Positions 7,166 to 15,484 are shown, numbered from the stretch's first letter. The stretch is DNA of 21,270 bases from Litorimonas sp964610115 (GCA_964610115.1 CAZSUW010000043.1:1-21270); one strand, 5' to 3'. The notes: a model not told the origin generated them from the sequence alone. Program-made: numbers and translations.

Positions 7166-8479
7166 ATGACCGCCGCAAAACACGACACCGCGTCTTATCT
7201 GGACGCTTATTTTCACCAGCCCTTGTCCGAACGAGACCCGGAGCTGTTTTCCTGCATGCGGGACGAGTTAGAGCGGCAACAGCACGAAATCGAGCTGATC
7301 GCCTCAGAAAACATTGTTAGCCAAGCCGTGATGGAAGCCCAAGGCTCTGTGCTGACAAACAAATATGCGGAAGGCTATCCGGGGCGGCGCTATTATGGCG
7401 GTTGTCAATATGTCGATGTAGCCGAGCAGTTAGCGATTGATCGGGCTTGCGAACTATTCGGAGTTGGCTTTGCGAATGTACAGCCTAATTCGGGCAGCCA
7501 AGCGAATCAGGGCGTTTTTCTGGCATTGCTGAAACCGGGTGATACCATCCTCGGAATGGATCTCGCCTCTGGCGGACACCTCACGCATGGCGCGCCGCCC
7601 AATATGTCCGGCAAATGGTTCAACGCGGTTAGCTATGGTGTGCGCGACGATGATCACCTCATCGACTATGGCCAGGTCGAGCGCTTGGCCCAAGAGCACA
7701 AGCCGCAGCTGATTATCTGTGGGGGGTCGGCCTATTCCCGCGTGATTGATTTTAAGCGTTTCCGCGAAATTGCGGATAGTGTCGGGGCTTATCTGCATGT
7801 CGATATGGCGCACTTCGCGGGCCTGGTCGCAGGCAAAGCGCACCCATCGCCATTTCCGCACGCTCATGTTGCGACGACGACGACCCATAAAACCTTGCGC
7901 GGCCCCCGTGGTGGCATGATCCTGACCAATGACGAAAAGCTGGCCAAGAAGTTCAATTCAGCGATTTTTCCCGGCCTTCAAGGCGGGCCTTTAATGCACG
8001 TTATCGCGGGTAAAGCGGCAGCATTCCGGGATTGCTTGCAGCCCGATTTCCGGGACTACGCCGCGCGCGTGATCGAAAACTGTCGCGCCATGGCGGGGGC
8101 GCTCGTCGAAAGTGGCTACGCGGTGGTCTCTGGCGGCACCGATACGCATCTGGCCTTGATTGACCTGACACCCAAAGGGGTGAAGGGTAATGCGGCGGAG
8201 AAGGCGCTCGGTCGCGCTTACATTACCTGCAATAAAAACGGCATTCCAAACGACCCAGAAAAGTTCACAATCACGTCCGGTATTCGGGTGGGGAGCCCTG
8301 CTGGAACGACACGTGGTTTCGGTCCCGCCGAATTCCGTGAGATTGGCCTGCTTATGGCGGAAGTCCTCGACGCTCTGGCGGAAAACCCGAAAGGCAACCC
8401 TGATGTGGAAGCCAGCGTACGCGAACGTGTCAAAGCGCTGACAGCGCGCTTTCCAATCTATGGCAGTGTAAGCGCTTAG
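7166..8479 (+). CDS. glyA: Serine hydroxymethyltransferase
   Basis: GlyA interconverts serine plus tetrahydrofolate with glycine plus 5,10-methylene-THF. This cytosolic PLP enzyme is 437 residues, slightly longer than the E. coli form. Visible motifs are IELIASENIVS near 42, NKYAEGYPGRRYYGGC near 65, VQPNSGSQAN near 105, HVDMAHFAGLVAG near 211, and VATTTTHKTLRGPRGG, which places the PLP lysine at K242. The ATG at 7166 is chosen because GGAG (7156-7159) sits 6 bases upstream; a GTG at 7142 would add 8 residues without support. Coming directly after hemA, it can feed glycine to aminolevulinate synthase; glutathione synthesis, begun by gshA in this window, also uses glycine. The stop lies 9 bp from the convergent transglycosylase stop. 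Confidence 0.96.
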   Translation: MTAAKHDTASYLDAYFHQPLSERDPELFSCMRDELERQQHEIELIASENIVSQAVMEAQGSVLTNKYAEGYPGRRYYGGCQYVDVAEQLAIDRACELFGVGFANVQPNSGSQANQGVFLALLKPGDTILGMDLASGGHLTHGAPPNMSGKWFNAVSYGVRDDDHLIDYGQVERLAQEHKPQLIICGGSAYSRVIDFKRFREIADSVGAYLHVDMAHFAGLVAGKAHPSPFPHAHVATTTTHKTLRGPRGGMILTNDEKLAKKFNSAIFPGLQGGPLMHVIAGKAAAFRDCLQPDFRDYAARVIENCRAMAGALVESGYAVVSGGTDTHLALIDLTPKGVKGNAAEKALGRAYITCNKNGIPNDPEKFTITSGIRVGSPAGTTRGFGPAEFREIGLLMAEVLDALAENPKGNPDVEASVRERVKALTARFPIYGSVSA

Positions 8480-8488
8480 CGTTTTAAC

Positions 8489-10531
8489 TTAACGGATGGC
8501 GGGGCGGTCCGTGCCATGGATTAGCGCTTTGTCGATTGTTACCGGCGCGATGTCATTATTGCGGCGCGCCTGGTAAACCTGCTTGTTTTCCATTACGCGC
8601 ATGACGTAGTTCCGCGTTTCTGAAAACGGGATCATTTCAACCCAATCAATCGGGTCGATCTCTCCCGTACGCGGGTCACCATAGGCTTCGATCCATTGCT
8701 TCGCCCGATGCGGACCCGCATTATAGCCAACGGCGGCGAGAATGTAGCTACCATCAAAGCGCTCTAACAGATCGTGGAGGTGTAAAGCCCCAAGACGCGC
8801 GGAATAGTCCCGATCAGCGATGAGGCGATTTTTGTCGAAGGGAATCCGGTGCTTTCGTGCCGTTGCTCTGGCTGTGGCATTGATCATTTGCATCATGCCA
8901 TAGGCTCGGGCCGAAGAAATGGCGCCGGCGGCAAATTCACTTTCCTGACGCGCGATAGCATAGACGAATGGGATATCGAACGCTTCGCCAAGCGCTTCAA
9001 TCGGCGCAACCAGAGGGTAGCTGGAATCGGTCAACATCGATTGAAACCGACCCGCTTGCTTGGCCGCGCGAAGGGCAGGGCGCTGAAAGCCATAATCGGC
9101 CGAGAGTTCGGACAATAAAGACAGGCTTTCCAAATCGGGTAGGACATCGTCCAAGTGAAACGCAAAAGCGGAGAAGAACCGTTCTTCGCCCGCTTCACCC
9201 AGCAAGCGCAGCGCGCGGACGCGGCGGTCGGCTTCGAACAGAGCGCGTGTATCAGGCGAGACGATTTCAGGCGGCAGGATGAGCTGCGCATTGGTCCGGC
9301 TAAACCGGACAGCAGCGAGTTGTCCGTAATACGTATTCGGGAATTCAGCAGCCCGGGAATAGGCCCAGTCGTGATTGCCATCGCGCAAGGCTTCATGCGC
9401 ACGTCCTTGCCAATAGCGGGCTCTTGCTAAACTGATCGGCGTACTCACACCGCGTTCTAATCTCTGAAAATGTTCGAGAGCGAGTTGCGGTTTGTTAAGG
9501 CGACGAAGTGCGATGAAGCCGGCTAAAAATTCGGGTTCGTAAAAGGCGCGCCCGCTAGGGGCGCCAGAGTTTTGCGTCATCGCATAGGCGTCGTCCCATT
9601 TTTCCTCGGACATCAACCAATACGCCATGAGGCGCTTTTCCGTCCACATGCGCTCGCGACCGCGCTCTGTAAGCGGTGCATCCTTGATTTGCTGGAAGAT
9701 GGGCAGAGCATATTCCTTGCTCTTTCGTTTGCGGCGCCAGCGCGCGCGTTCGTACAGAAAGGCGGCATCTGTGGCACGGCCGGACGGGATTGCATTGACT
9801 GCCGCGTTAAGTCCGCTGCTATTTCCTGCGAGCCTTATGCGCGCATCCATCACGGCGCGATCGGCTTTGCTCATATGGGGGAGAAGGGCGCGGGCTTTTG
9901 CGAAGTGGTTTGACCCAAGCCATATCAGGTGATCCGCCCGGGCGGCATGATCTTCCGGCTCAAATTTGTTGCGGTATTGGCGGAAAAGTTCGCGTTGGCG
10001 ATCGCGGGTCAGGCGCGCATCCCGCCAAGCGGACTTCAGCCACGTTTGTCCAAGCGCAGTCTCGCCTTTCGAAAAATAGGCACGCGCCAGAACAGCGCGT
10101 CCTTCACCTGAAACGGGCTCCGTTCCTCGGAACCAATCAATAGCGACGTCGGGTCGTGGTGGGTCATCGAACAGCTGTGCCTCCGCCTTTGCGCGGATTC
10201 CTGTCATGCGCGGCCAATCAGAGAGATCGTGAACGACATGGTCCATCCAATCGCGCGGCGCCTGCGGGTCACGGGCCACGCGCACCCAGCGCAGCAGGTC
10301 CTGCGCAACAGGATCTGATAGACTATCCTTGGCCCGCTTGACTGTGATCCATTCGCCACGGCGCGCGGCACGTAAGCCTCTGCGTAATGTCTCGGCGTCT
10401 TTGTCCGACAGATATTGTGAGAGTGCAGGCGGCGTCGGTTTGATTCGCGGCGTTGGAACATTAGCCGCCGCCTTGAGAACGACGCATAGGGATAAAAATG
10501 ACGCGATAAGCAGATATCGAAACACCGTCAC
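8489..10531 (-). CDS. Soluble lytic murein transglycosylase (Slt70-like)
   Basis: This is a 680-residue exported cell-wall enzyme that cleaves the MurNAc-GlcNAc bond with formation of 1,6-anhydro ends. The signal peptide is residues 1 to about 23, hydrophobic and ending KAAA before NVPTP. A long alpha-helical superhelical region, rich in TPR-like helices, occupies about 40-500. The C-terminal lysozyme-like domain has the catalytic glutamate E530 in AIARQESEFAAGAISSARA, then AYGMMQMINATA, and AAVGYNAGPHRAKQW near 599, which are the three family-1 SLT motifs. The start is GTG at 10531, with GGAG 7 bases upstream, which decides it. It is divergent from dapA, whose pathway makes the diaminopimelate of the same peptidoglycan. 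A short tail after the SLT domain (about 655-680) has no recognised motif. Confidence 0.93.
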   Translation of the reverse strand: MTVFRYLLIASFLSLCVVLKAAANVPTPRIKPTPPALSQYLSDKDAETLRRGLRAARRGEWITVKRAKDSLSDPVAQDLLRWVRVARDPQAPRDWMDHVVHDLSDWPRMTGIRAKAEAQLFDDPPRPDVAIDWFRGTEPVSGEGRAVLARAYFSKGETALGQTWLKSAWRDARLTRDRQRELFRQYRNKFEPEDHAARADHLIWLGSNHFAKARALLPHMSKADRAVMDARIRLAGNSSGLNAAVNAIPSGRATDAAFLYERARWRRKRKSKEYALPIFQQIKDAPLTERGRERMWTEKRLMAYWLMSEEKWDDAYAMTQNSGAPSGRAFYEPEFLAGFIALRRLNKPQLALEHFQRLERGVSTPISLARARYWQGRAHEALRDGNHDWAYSRAAEFPNTYYGQLAAVRFSRTNAQLILPPEIVSPDTRALFEADRRVRALRLLGEAGEERFFSAFAFHLDDVLPDLESLSLLSELSADYGFQRPALRAAKQAGRFQSMLTDSSYPLVAPIEALGEAFDIPFVYAIARQESEFAAGAISSARAYGMMQMINATARATARKHRIPFDKNRLIADRDYSARLGALHLHDLLERFDGSYILAAVGYNAGPHRAKQWIEAYGDPRTGEIDPIDWVEMIPFSETRNYVMRVMENKQVYQARRNNDIAPVTIDKALIHGTDRPAIR

Positions 10532-10562
10532 TGTTGCACTCCCGTAAAACCTGTACCATTTG

Positions 10563-10582
10563 CCCTGAAAATGCCGTCAGGG
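10563..10582. promoter_or_regulatory. Inverted repeat in slt-dapA divergent region
   Basis: CCCTGA and TCAGGG are perfect 6-bp arms separated by 8 bases, placed about 32 bp upstream of the transglycosylase start and 107 bp upstream of dapA. The repeat could be an operator or a leader hairpin of the transglycosylase mRNA. No consensus promoter could be assigned with confidence in this 158-bp gap. Confidence 0.25.
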
Positions 10583-10689
10583 TGTTCCATCATTGCCATG
10601 CTTGCACCTTAGCCCGGAACAGGCCAAAGCGCCGATCACAAAACGCTCATGTGGCAATAGACTCGCTCTGATCTTTAGGAAAGCGGATT

Positions 10690-11577
10690 ATGGTTAAAGG
10701 CTCGATAACAGCGCTGGTAACGCCCTTTGCAAAAGGTCGCACGCCGCACGCTCTTGATGAGCAAGCCTTTCAGGATCATGTCGAGTGGCAGATTAGTTCC
10801 GGCACGCATGGTCTTGTGCCCTGTGGCACGACCGGAGAAAGCGCGACACTCACCCACGAAGAGCATAAGCGCGTTATTAAGTTGTGCGTCGAAGCCGCGA
10901 ATGGCCGCGTGCCCGTGATTGCAGGGGCGGGATCGAACGAAACACGCATCTCCATCGAATATGCCCAAGTGGCAAAGGCGTGTGGCGCGGATGCCGCGCT
11001 CGTCGTGACACCTTATTACAACAAGCCGAACCAAGAAGGTATCTATCAGCACTTCAAGGCCATCAGCGAAGCCGTTGATATTCCTATCATTGTTTACAAT
11101 ATTCCGGGCCGTAGCGTTGTCGATATCAGCAATGACACAATGGGTCGTCTGGCTCAGCTTCCTACGGTCATCGGTTGTAAGGACGCCACAGGCGATATTA
11201 GCCGCGTCCAAGCACTTATTGATCGCTGTGGTGATGATTTTGTTCAACTGTCTGGTGATGATCCCACATCGCTGGGATATCTGGCGCATGGGGGTAAGGG
11301 CGCGATTAGCGTTGGGTCAAACATCGCGCCTGCACAATATGCGGCCATGCATGAGGCGGCGCTTGCTGGTAACTTTGAGGAAGCACGCCGTCTGAACGCG
11401 TCGCTAGACCGTCTTCACAAAGATGTGTTTTTAGACCCGAGCCCGGCGCCGACGAAATATGCCCTGTCCCTTTTAGGGCGGATGGATTCAGCCGTTCGTT
11501 TACCTATCACGCCTGCCATGCCTGCGACTCAGGAACGTGTTCGCTCGGCCATGGTCCGGGCAGGAATCACGCTCTAA
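10690..11577 (+). CDS. dapA: 4-hydroxy-tetrahydrodipicolinate synthase
   Basis: DapA condenses pyruvate with aspartate semialdehyde, the first committed step to diaminopimelate and lysine. The 295-residue TIM-barrel protein shows the N-terminal GSITALVTPF, the dihydroxyacid loop GLVPCGTTGESATL (T47, T48), TPYYNKPNQEGIYQHF (Y110), IVYNIPGRS (Y136) and the Schiff-base lysine K164 in VIGCKDATGD. All catalytic residues are therefore present. ATG 10690 follows AGGA at a 9-base spacing. smpB starts only 2 bases after its stop, so the two form a tight operon. The order lytic transglycosylase, dapA, smpB is a recurrent arrangement in alphaproteobacteria. Confidence 0.96.
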   Translation: MVKGSITALVTPFAKGRTPHALDEQAFQDHVEWQISSGTHGLVPCGTTGESATLTHEEHKRVIKLCVEAANGRVPVIAGAGSNETRISIEYAQVAKACGADAALVVTPYYNKPNQEGIYQHFKAISEAVDIPIIVYNIPGRSVVDISNDTMGRLAQLPTVIGCKDATGDISRVQALIDRCGDDFVQLSGDDPTSLGYLAHGGKGAISVGSNIAPAQYAAMHEAALAGNFEEARRLNASLDRLHKDVFLDPSPAPTKYALSLLGRMDSAVRLPITPAMPATQERVRSAMVRAGITL

Positions 11578-11579
11578 CG

Positions 11580-12065
11580 ATGGCGAAAAAGACAAAGTCG
11601 ACCTCTGGAGACAATGGAGCGCTGATCGCGCAGAACCGTCGCGCACGCTTTGACTATGCGGTTGAGGACACATTTGAAGCCGGTATTCAGCTGCTCGGGA
11701 CAGAGGTTAAAGCCCTGCGCGAGGGCAAAGCTAATATCGCAGAAAGCTATGTGGATGTTGACGGGCAAGAAGCGTGGCTGGTCAATGCTAACATTCCGAT
11801 TTATGCGCCCGCATCGCAGTTCAACCATAGTCCAACGCGCCATCGGAAGCTCTTGCTGAAACGACGCGAGATCAATCAGCTGATCGGCGAAATTCAACGC
11901 AAAGGGCGGACTGTTGTCCCCTTGCGGCTCTATTTCAATGATCGCGGGAAAGCGAAACTTTTAATTGGCTTGGCAACGGGTAAGCAACAGCGCGACAAGC
12001 GTGAGACCAATAAGAAACGTGACTGGCAGCGTGATAAGGCCCGCTTGATGCGAGAGCGCGGCTAG
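11580..12065 (+). CDS. smpB: SsrA (tmRNA)-binding protein SmpB
   Basis: SmpB escorts tmRNA to stalled ribosomes for trans-translation. The 161-residue basic protein shows NRRARFDYAVEDTFEAGIQL, then LGTEVKALREGKANIAESYV, and the RNA-binding stretch NHSPTRHRKLLLKRREI, followed by LRLYFNDRGKAKLLIGLA. The basic C-terminal tail RETNKKRDWQRDKARLMRERG starts at about residue 140; it folds into a helix in the mRNA channel. It is in an operon with dapA with a 2-bp gap and has no separate promoter visible. Its stop overlaps that of the convergent uracil-DNA glycosylase gene by 4 bp. No tmRNA gene was seen nearby. Confidence 0.96.
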   Translation: MAKKTKSTSGDNGALIAQNRRARFDYAVEDTFEAGIQLLGTEVKALREGKANIAESYVDVDGQEAWLVNANIPIYAPASQFNHSPTRHRKLLLKRREINQLIGEIQRKGRTVVPLRLYFNDRGKAKLLIGLATGKQQRDKRETNKKRDWQRDKARLMRERG

Positions 12066-12706
12066 GCATCCAAGATAGCCTTTGCCCGGGCAAAAACGTC
12101 AAAGAACATGTCCTCAGTCAAGCGGCGTGTATTGGTATTATAGCGAGAGCAGTGATAGCTTGAGAGGACGACATGGCGTCCGAATTCATATTCGCTGCTA
12201 TGGCCAAATTTGTGAGCCGAGAGCTTTCCCCGCAACGCCCGTATTGTGCTGTCATGGCTGATTTTACCAAGACAAAGCAGGACTTTCAGACGCGGTAGCG
12301 CGTCGATTTGGGCTTTTAGAAAGTCCCGACATTGGTTGATTTCTGCGCCAATGGGTTTGTTTTGCGGGGGGAGGCAGCGCACAGCATTTGTGATCATCGT
12401 TCTGTGTAGAGCCAGTCCGTCATCAATGCGTGCGTCATAGCCATCATTAGAAAACCCAAAAGCCGCGATCGCTTTGTAGAGGAGATCCCCCGCATAATCG
12501 CCGGTAAATGGTCGTCCCGTTTGGTTTGCGCCGTGCATGCCGGGGGCAAGACCGATGATCAGGAGTTCCGCATTCGAATCCCCAAAGCTTTCAACAGGAC
12601 CGTTAAAGTAGTCCGGATGTGTCCCTCGGCAGTCTTTCAGAAAGCCCGATAGGCGTGGGCAGAGATCGCAAAAATACGGTGGTGAGACGCGGCTGGGGCT
12701 ACTCAT
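12062..12706 (-). CDS. Uracil-DNA glycosylase, iron-sulfur family (UDGb/family 5-like)
   Basis: This 214-residue DNA-repair enzyme removes uracil and possibly other deaminated bases. Four cysteines positioned for a [4Fe-4S] cluster are visible: C13 and C16 in CDLCPRL, C111 in NAVRCLPPQNKP, and C126 in INQCRDFL. The active-site loop reads GLAPGMHGANQTGRPFTGD (residues 52-70), and the C-terminal loop SSYHCSRYNTNTRRLTED holds the conserved histidine. The GLAPG plus NxTGRxFTGD pattern places it with family 5 (UDGb) rather than family 4. The ATG at 12706 overlaps the end of the NYN gene by 8 bp. An open frame continues upstream inside that gene, but its residues are not glycosylase-like. Translational coupling with the NYN gene is likely. 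Confidence 0.9.
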   Translation of the reverse strand: MSSPSRVSPPYFCDLCPRLSGFLKDCRGTHPDYFNGPVESFGDSNAELLIIGLAPGMHGANQTGRPFTGDYAGDLLYKAIAAFGFSNDGYDARIDDGLALHRTMITNAVRCLPPQNKPIGAEINQCRDFLKAQIDALPRLKVLLCLGKISHDSTIRALRGKLSAHKFGHSSEYEFGRHVVLSSYHCSRYNTNTRRLTEDMFFDVFARAKAILDA

Positions 12707-13280
12707 AGCCGAAATCGTCATCGTCGCCGTCTTCATCCTCATGGCGATTACGCTTTGGGCGACCAACGGCTTCAGCCAATTCGTCTATCTCTATGAAATC
12801 ATTGGCTTGTCGGCGTAGTTCATCTGATAGCATTGAAGGCTTTCCAATCATGGAGCTAACGACCGTTACGCGCACGCCTTTCCTTTGCACCGTATCCACA
12901 ACGGCTCTAAAATCGCCATCACCAGAGAAGAGAACAATGTGATCGACATGGGGGGCGAGTTCGATCATCCCGAGCGCAATTTCAATGTCCATATCGCCTT
13001 TGGTGCGCGTGCGCCCCTCGCGATCGACAAAGGTCTTTGCGGATTTCGTGATGATATGAAAGCCATTATAGTCGAGCCAATCGAGTAGAGGGCGCAGAGG
13101 CGAATAGTCATCATTTTCACGCAATGCTGTGTAGTAATTTGCGCGGATCAAGCGACCCTTTTTCTTAAAATAATCCAGCAAAGCCTTGTAATCTATGTCG
13201 AAATCGAGCGATTTGACCGTACCGTAAAAATTGGCGCCGTCGATGAAAATGGCAAAGCGTTCGTCGGGGTAAAATGTCAT
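12699..13280 (-). CDS. NYN-domain protein, LabA/DUF88-like putative ribonuclease
   Basis: This 193-residue protein carries a PIN-like NYN domain. The acidic, metal-binding positions typical of the fold are visible: D14 and N17 in FAIFIDGANFYG, D96 and D98 in TKGDMDIEIAL, and D121 and D123 in LFSGDGDFRAVV. The domain covers about residues 8-170. The C-terminus turns highly acidic (EDEDGDDDDFGYE), which may be an interaction or regulatory tail. Relatives are assumed to act as ribonucleases; the target is unknown. The start ATG at 13280 has only a weak GAG ribosome-binding signal. It heads a two-gene unit with the overlapping uracil-DNA glycosylase and is divergent from folK across 43 bp. I recognise the family, not a specific function. 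Confidence 0.85.
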   Translation of the reverse strand: MTFYPDERFAIFIDGANFYGTVKSLDFDIDYKALLDYFKKKGRLIRANYYTALRENDDYSPLRPLLDWLDYNGFHIITKSAKTFVDREGRTRTKGDMDIEIALGMIELAPHVDHIVLFSGDGDFRAVVDTVQRKGVRVTVVSSMIGKPSMLSDELRRQANDFIEIDELAEAVGRPKRNRHEDEDGDDDDFGYE

Positions 13281-13323
13281 TTATGTCTCGGTCTAAAGAT
13301 ATTTGGTGTAGAGGCTGCAGAGT

Positions 13324-13800
13324 ATGATTCAGGCTTATATCGGTTTTGGAGCCAATTTGGCAAATCCGCGTAAGATGCTGTTGCGCGTTGTAGAGACTTT
13401 GGCGGAGCAAGGACTCATCATCGAGGACGTTAGCCCGCTTTACCGCTCACCGGCGTGGCCGGCGGGAAACTCTGCGCCAGATTATCTGAACGCTGTTCTA
13501 TCCGTCCGTTTTGTCGGAAACCCGAATGATCTGATGACGGTGTTGTTAGGCGTAGAGCGGGCACTTGGTCGGCGGCGGTCCACCCCGAACGCCCCGCGGG
13601 TCGTCGATTTGGACCTGCTAGATGTTCCGGGTGTTACTCAGAACACAGACCACTTAACGCTGCCGCATCCTCGCCTTGACGACCGCGCCTTCGTTTTGTT
13701 GCCATTGCGTGATGTGGCGCCAGGCTGGGAGCATGCCAATGGGCAAACGATTTCCCAGCTCATCCAACGCGCAGATTGTTCGCAAACGCACCGCGTTTAG
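13324..13800 (+). CDS. folK: 2-amino-4-hydroxy-6-hydroxymethyldihydropteridine pyrophosphokinase
   Basis: FolK transfers pyrophosphate from ATP to hydroxymethyl-dihydropterin in folate synthesis. The 158-residue protein, normal for the family, begins IQAYIGFGANLANP, then VSPLYRSPAW, DYLNAVLSV, the Mg2+-ATP motif RVVDLDLLDV (DLDLL) and LPHPRLDDRAFVLLPL. The usual RWGPRTIDLD sequence is altered to NAPRVVDLD, leaving the two metal-binding aspartates intact. ATG 13324 has GAGG 9 bases upstream. In many alphaproteobacteria folK is followed by rpoZ; here it is instead convergent with purU, with overlapping stops, and no rpoZ is present. Confidence 0.92.
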   Translation: MIQAYIGFGANLANPRKMLLRVVETLAEQGLIIEDVSPLYRSPAWPAGNSAPDYLNAVLSVRFVGNPNDLMTVLLGVERALGRRRSTPNAPRVVDLDLLDVPGVTQNTDHLTLPHPRLDDRAFVLLPLRDVAPGWEHANGQTISQLIQRADCSQTHRV

Positions 13801-14642
13801 TTGAACACGACGGTCCTATGTCCGTTCAGAAAGACCCGGTCTTCTACCAAAGCCTTCACCGCTTCTGAAAGAACCCGCTGTTCGATGGCGCGGCCTTTGG
13901 CGACAAGTCGGTCCGGCGTGTCGGAATGGCGGATGGGTTCGACGCCTTGGGCAATAATCGGACCTTCATCGAGGTCTGGCGTCACGAAATGCGCTGTTGC
14001 CCCAATCATCTTGACCCCTCGCGCATGGGCTTGGTGATAAGGCCGTGCACCTTTGAAACCCGGTAGAAAGCTGTGATGGATATTGACGCAGCGCCCCGCC
14101 AGCGCCACGGCAAACTCATCGGACAGGATTTGCATATAACGGGCAAGCACGACTAATTCTGCTTTGCTCTCTTTTATGATGGACTGAAACTGGGTTTCTT
14201 GGTCCGATTTCGTCGCTTTGGTGATGGGTAAGTGATGAAACGGCGCACCGTGCAGGTTGCTAATCCGGATTGCGTCACGTGCGTGGTTGGATATGATCCC
14301 GACTATGTCCATGGGTAGGTCACCTAGTCGCGTCCGGTAGAGCAAATCTACCAGACAGTGATCAAATTTAGACACAGCGATCAAAACGCGCGTCTTTCGA
14401 TCTTCACGGCGCAGTTTCCATTGCATATTGAACATGTCGGCTGCGACTTTCATGTTTGCACGAAACGCCGCGATATCTTTAATGTTGAAAACAATCCGCA
14501 TGAAGAAGCGCTTTGTCAGAGGATCATTATATTGCTGAGCGTCAGTAATGTTACCCCCAGCGCGCAAGAGCCGGGTGGTAATATCGGCGACGATCCCGGG
14601 GCGGTCTTCGCAGGAAAGAGCAAGTCTGTAGGCGGATGTCAT
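13797..14642 (-). CDS. purU: Formyltetrahydrofolate deformylase
   Basis: PurU hydrolyses 10-formyl-THF to formate and THF, balancing the one-carbon pool. The 281-residue protein starts with an ACT domain (residues 1-80, LALSCEDRPGIVADITTRLL), then a formyltransferase-like catalytic domain from about 85 (RVLIAVSKFDHCLVDLLYR). Catalytic residues are N187 and H189 in CVNIHHSFLPGFKGARPYHQ, and D225 in VTPDLDEGPIIAQ. The start ATG at 14642 has an AGGG about 8 bases upstream. Together with glyA and folK in the window, this is the third folate/one-carbon gene. It is convergent with folK (4-bp stop overlap) and divergent from rsmE. Confidence 0.95.
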   Translation of the reverse strand: MTSAYRLALSCEDRPGIVADITTRLLRAGGNITDAQQYNDPLTKRFFMRIVFNIKDIAAFRANMKVAADMFNMQWKLRREDRKTRVLIAVSKFDHCLVDLLYRTRLGDLPMDIVGIISNHARDAIRISNLHGAPFHHLPITKATKSDQETQFQSIIKESKAELVVLARYMQILSDEFAVALAGRCVNIHHSFLPGFKGARPYHQAHARGVKMIGATAHFVTPDLDEGPIIAQGVEPIRHSDTPDRLVAKGRAIEQRVLSEAVKALVEDRVFLNGHRTVVFN

Positions 14643-14709
14643 TGATAGGCCCTGTGAAACTTAGTGTTCGCCCCTACCGAAATGTCTCAAGCCCGGCTAG
14701 AGCCGAGAT

Positions 14710-15432
14710 GTGAGATCGCATTACACATTGCCGCGGATTTATCTGGACGAGCCCCTGAACGGTCAGATTACGCTATCTCCTGAACATGCGCGTTATCTGG
14801 GCACTGTCTTGCGTAAACGGACTGGGGATTATGTTCGCCTTTTTAACGCGCGTGACGGTGAATGGTCTGCGGTGATTACAGAAACCGGCAAGCGGACTAT
14901 GACGGTAAGGGTCGAGACCAGTTTGCGCGCGCCAATGACCACACTGGATATTCGCCTTCTTTTCTCGCCTCTGCGAAAGCATCGCACAGCGACCGTGTTG
15001 GAAAAAGCGACAGAATTAGGCGTGCGCGTCATCCAACCTGTCATTACTGCGCGCACGCAGTTTCCGAAGCTCAATCTAGACCGAGCGAAAGCGCAGGTTA
15101 TCGAAGCGGCGGAGCAAACAGAACGCTTGGATTTGCCAGAGCTTCATGCGCCTATCCCTTTGGTCGAGGCGCTAAGCGAACGACCCATTCTTTTTGCTGA
15201 TGAAGCCGGACATGCGGAAGATCTGTTTACAGTCCTACAATCTGCGAGTCTTCCCTTGGACGTACTTATCGGCCCTGAAGGGGGTTTTGCCGAAGATGAG
15301 CGCGCGACATTGCGCGACTTACCCAATGTCATTCCCATTAGTTTGGGCCCGCGCATATTGCGGGCAGATACCGCCGCCATTAGTGTGCTGACGCTCGTGC
15401 AAGCGACCTGCGGGGATTGGCCTCAAACCTAG
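14710..15432 (+). CDS. rsmE: 16S rRNA (uracil-1498-N3)-methyltransferase
   Basis: RsmE methylates N3 of U1498 in 16S rRNA using SAM. The 240-residue protein has an N-terminal PUA-like RNA-binding part (1-75) and a SPOUT trefoil-knot domain. Knot motifs are FSPLRKHRTATVLEKATELGV (85-105), AAEQTERLDLP (133-143), VLIGPEGGFAEDE (185-197) and SLGPRILRADTAAI (211-224). The start is GTG at 14710; an overlapping ATG two bases earlier is out of frame and meets a stop at once. The ribosome-binding site is weak, so the exact start is moderately sure. In many alphaproteobacteria rsmE lies directly upstream of gshA; here a monooxygenase/SDR pair separates them. Confidence 0.93.
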   Translation: MRSHYTLPRIYLDEPLNGQITLSPEHARYLGTVLRKRTGDYVRLFNARDGEWSAVITETGKRTMTVRVETSLRAPMTTLDIRLLFSPLRKHRTATVLEKATELGVRVIQPVITARTQFPKLNLDRAKAQVIEAAEQTERLDLPELHAPIPLVEALSERPILFADEAGHAEDLFTVLQSASLPLDVLIGPEGGFAEDERATLRDLPNVIPISLGPRILRADTAAISVLTLVQATCGDWPQT

Positions 15433-15484
15433 GTAACAACAAAGCTGAATAGGAAGAAAGCAAAAAGACGCACTTCATTCATCC

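Noticed and set aside
8310..8315. CACGTG inside glyA as a parS site
   Set aside because: Flanking bases on the left arm do not match the consensus, and no palindrome extends beyond the core.
10675..11289. Open frame of 204 codons antisense to dapA
   Set aside because: It lies fully within a well-supported gene and has no ribosome-binding site, no family features and an odd composition (Arg, Cys and His rich).
12891..12900. TATCCACA stretch as a DnaA box
   Set aside because: It is a single imperfect match inside the NYN gene without companions, so not an origin.
14654..14660. GTGAAAC upstream of purU as a parS half-site
   Set aside because: The opposite arm is absent; a 7-base match is expected by chance.
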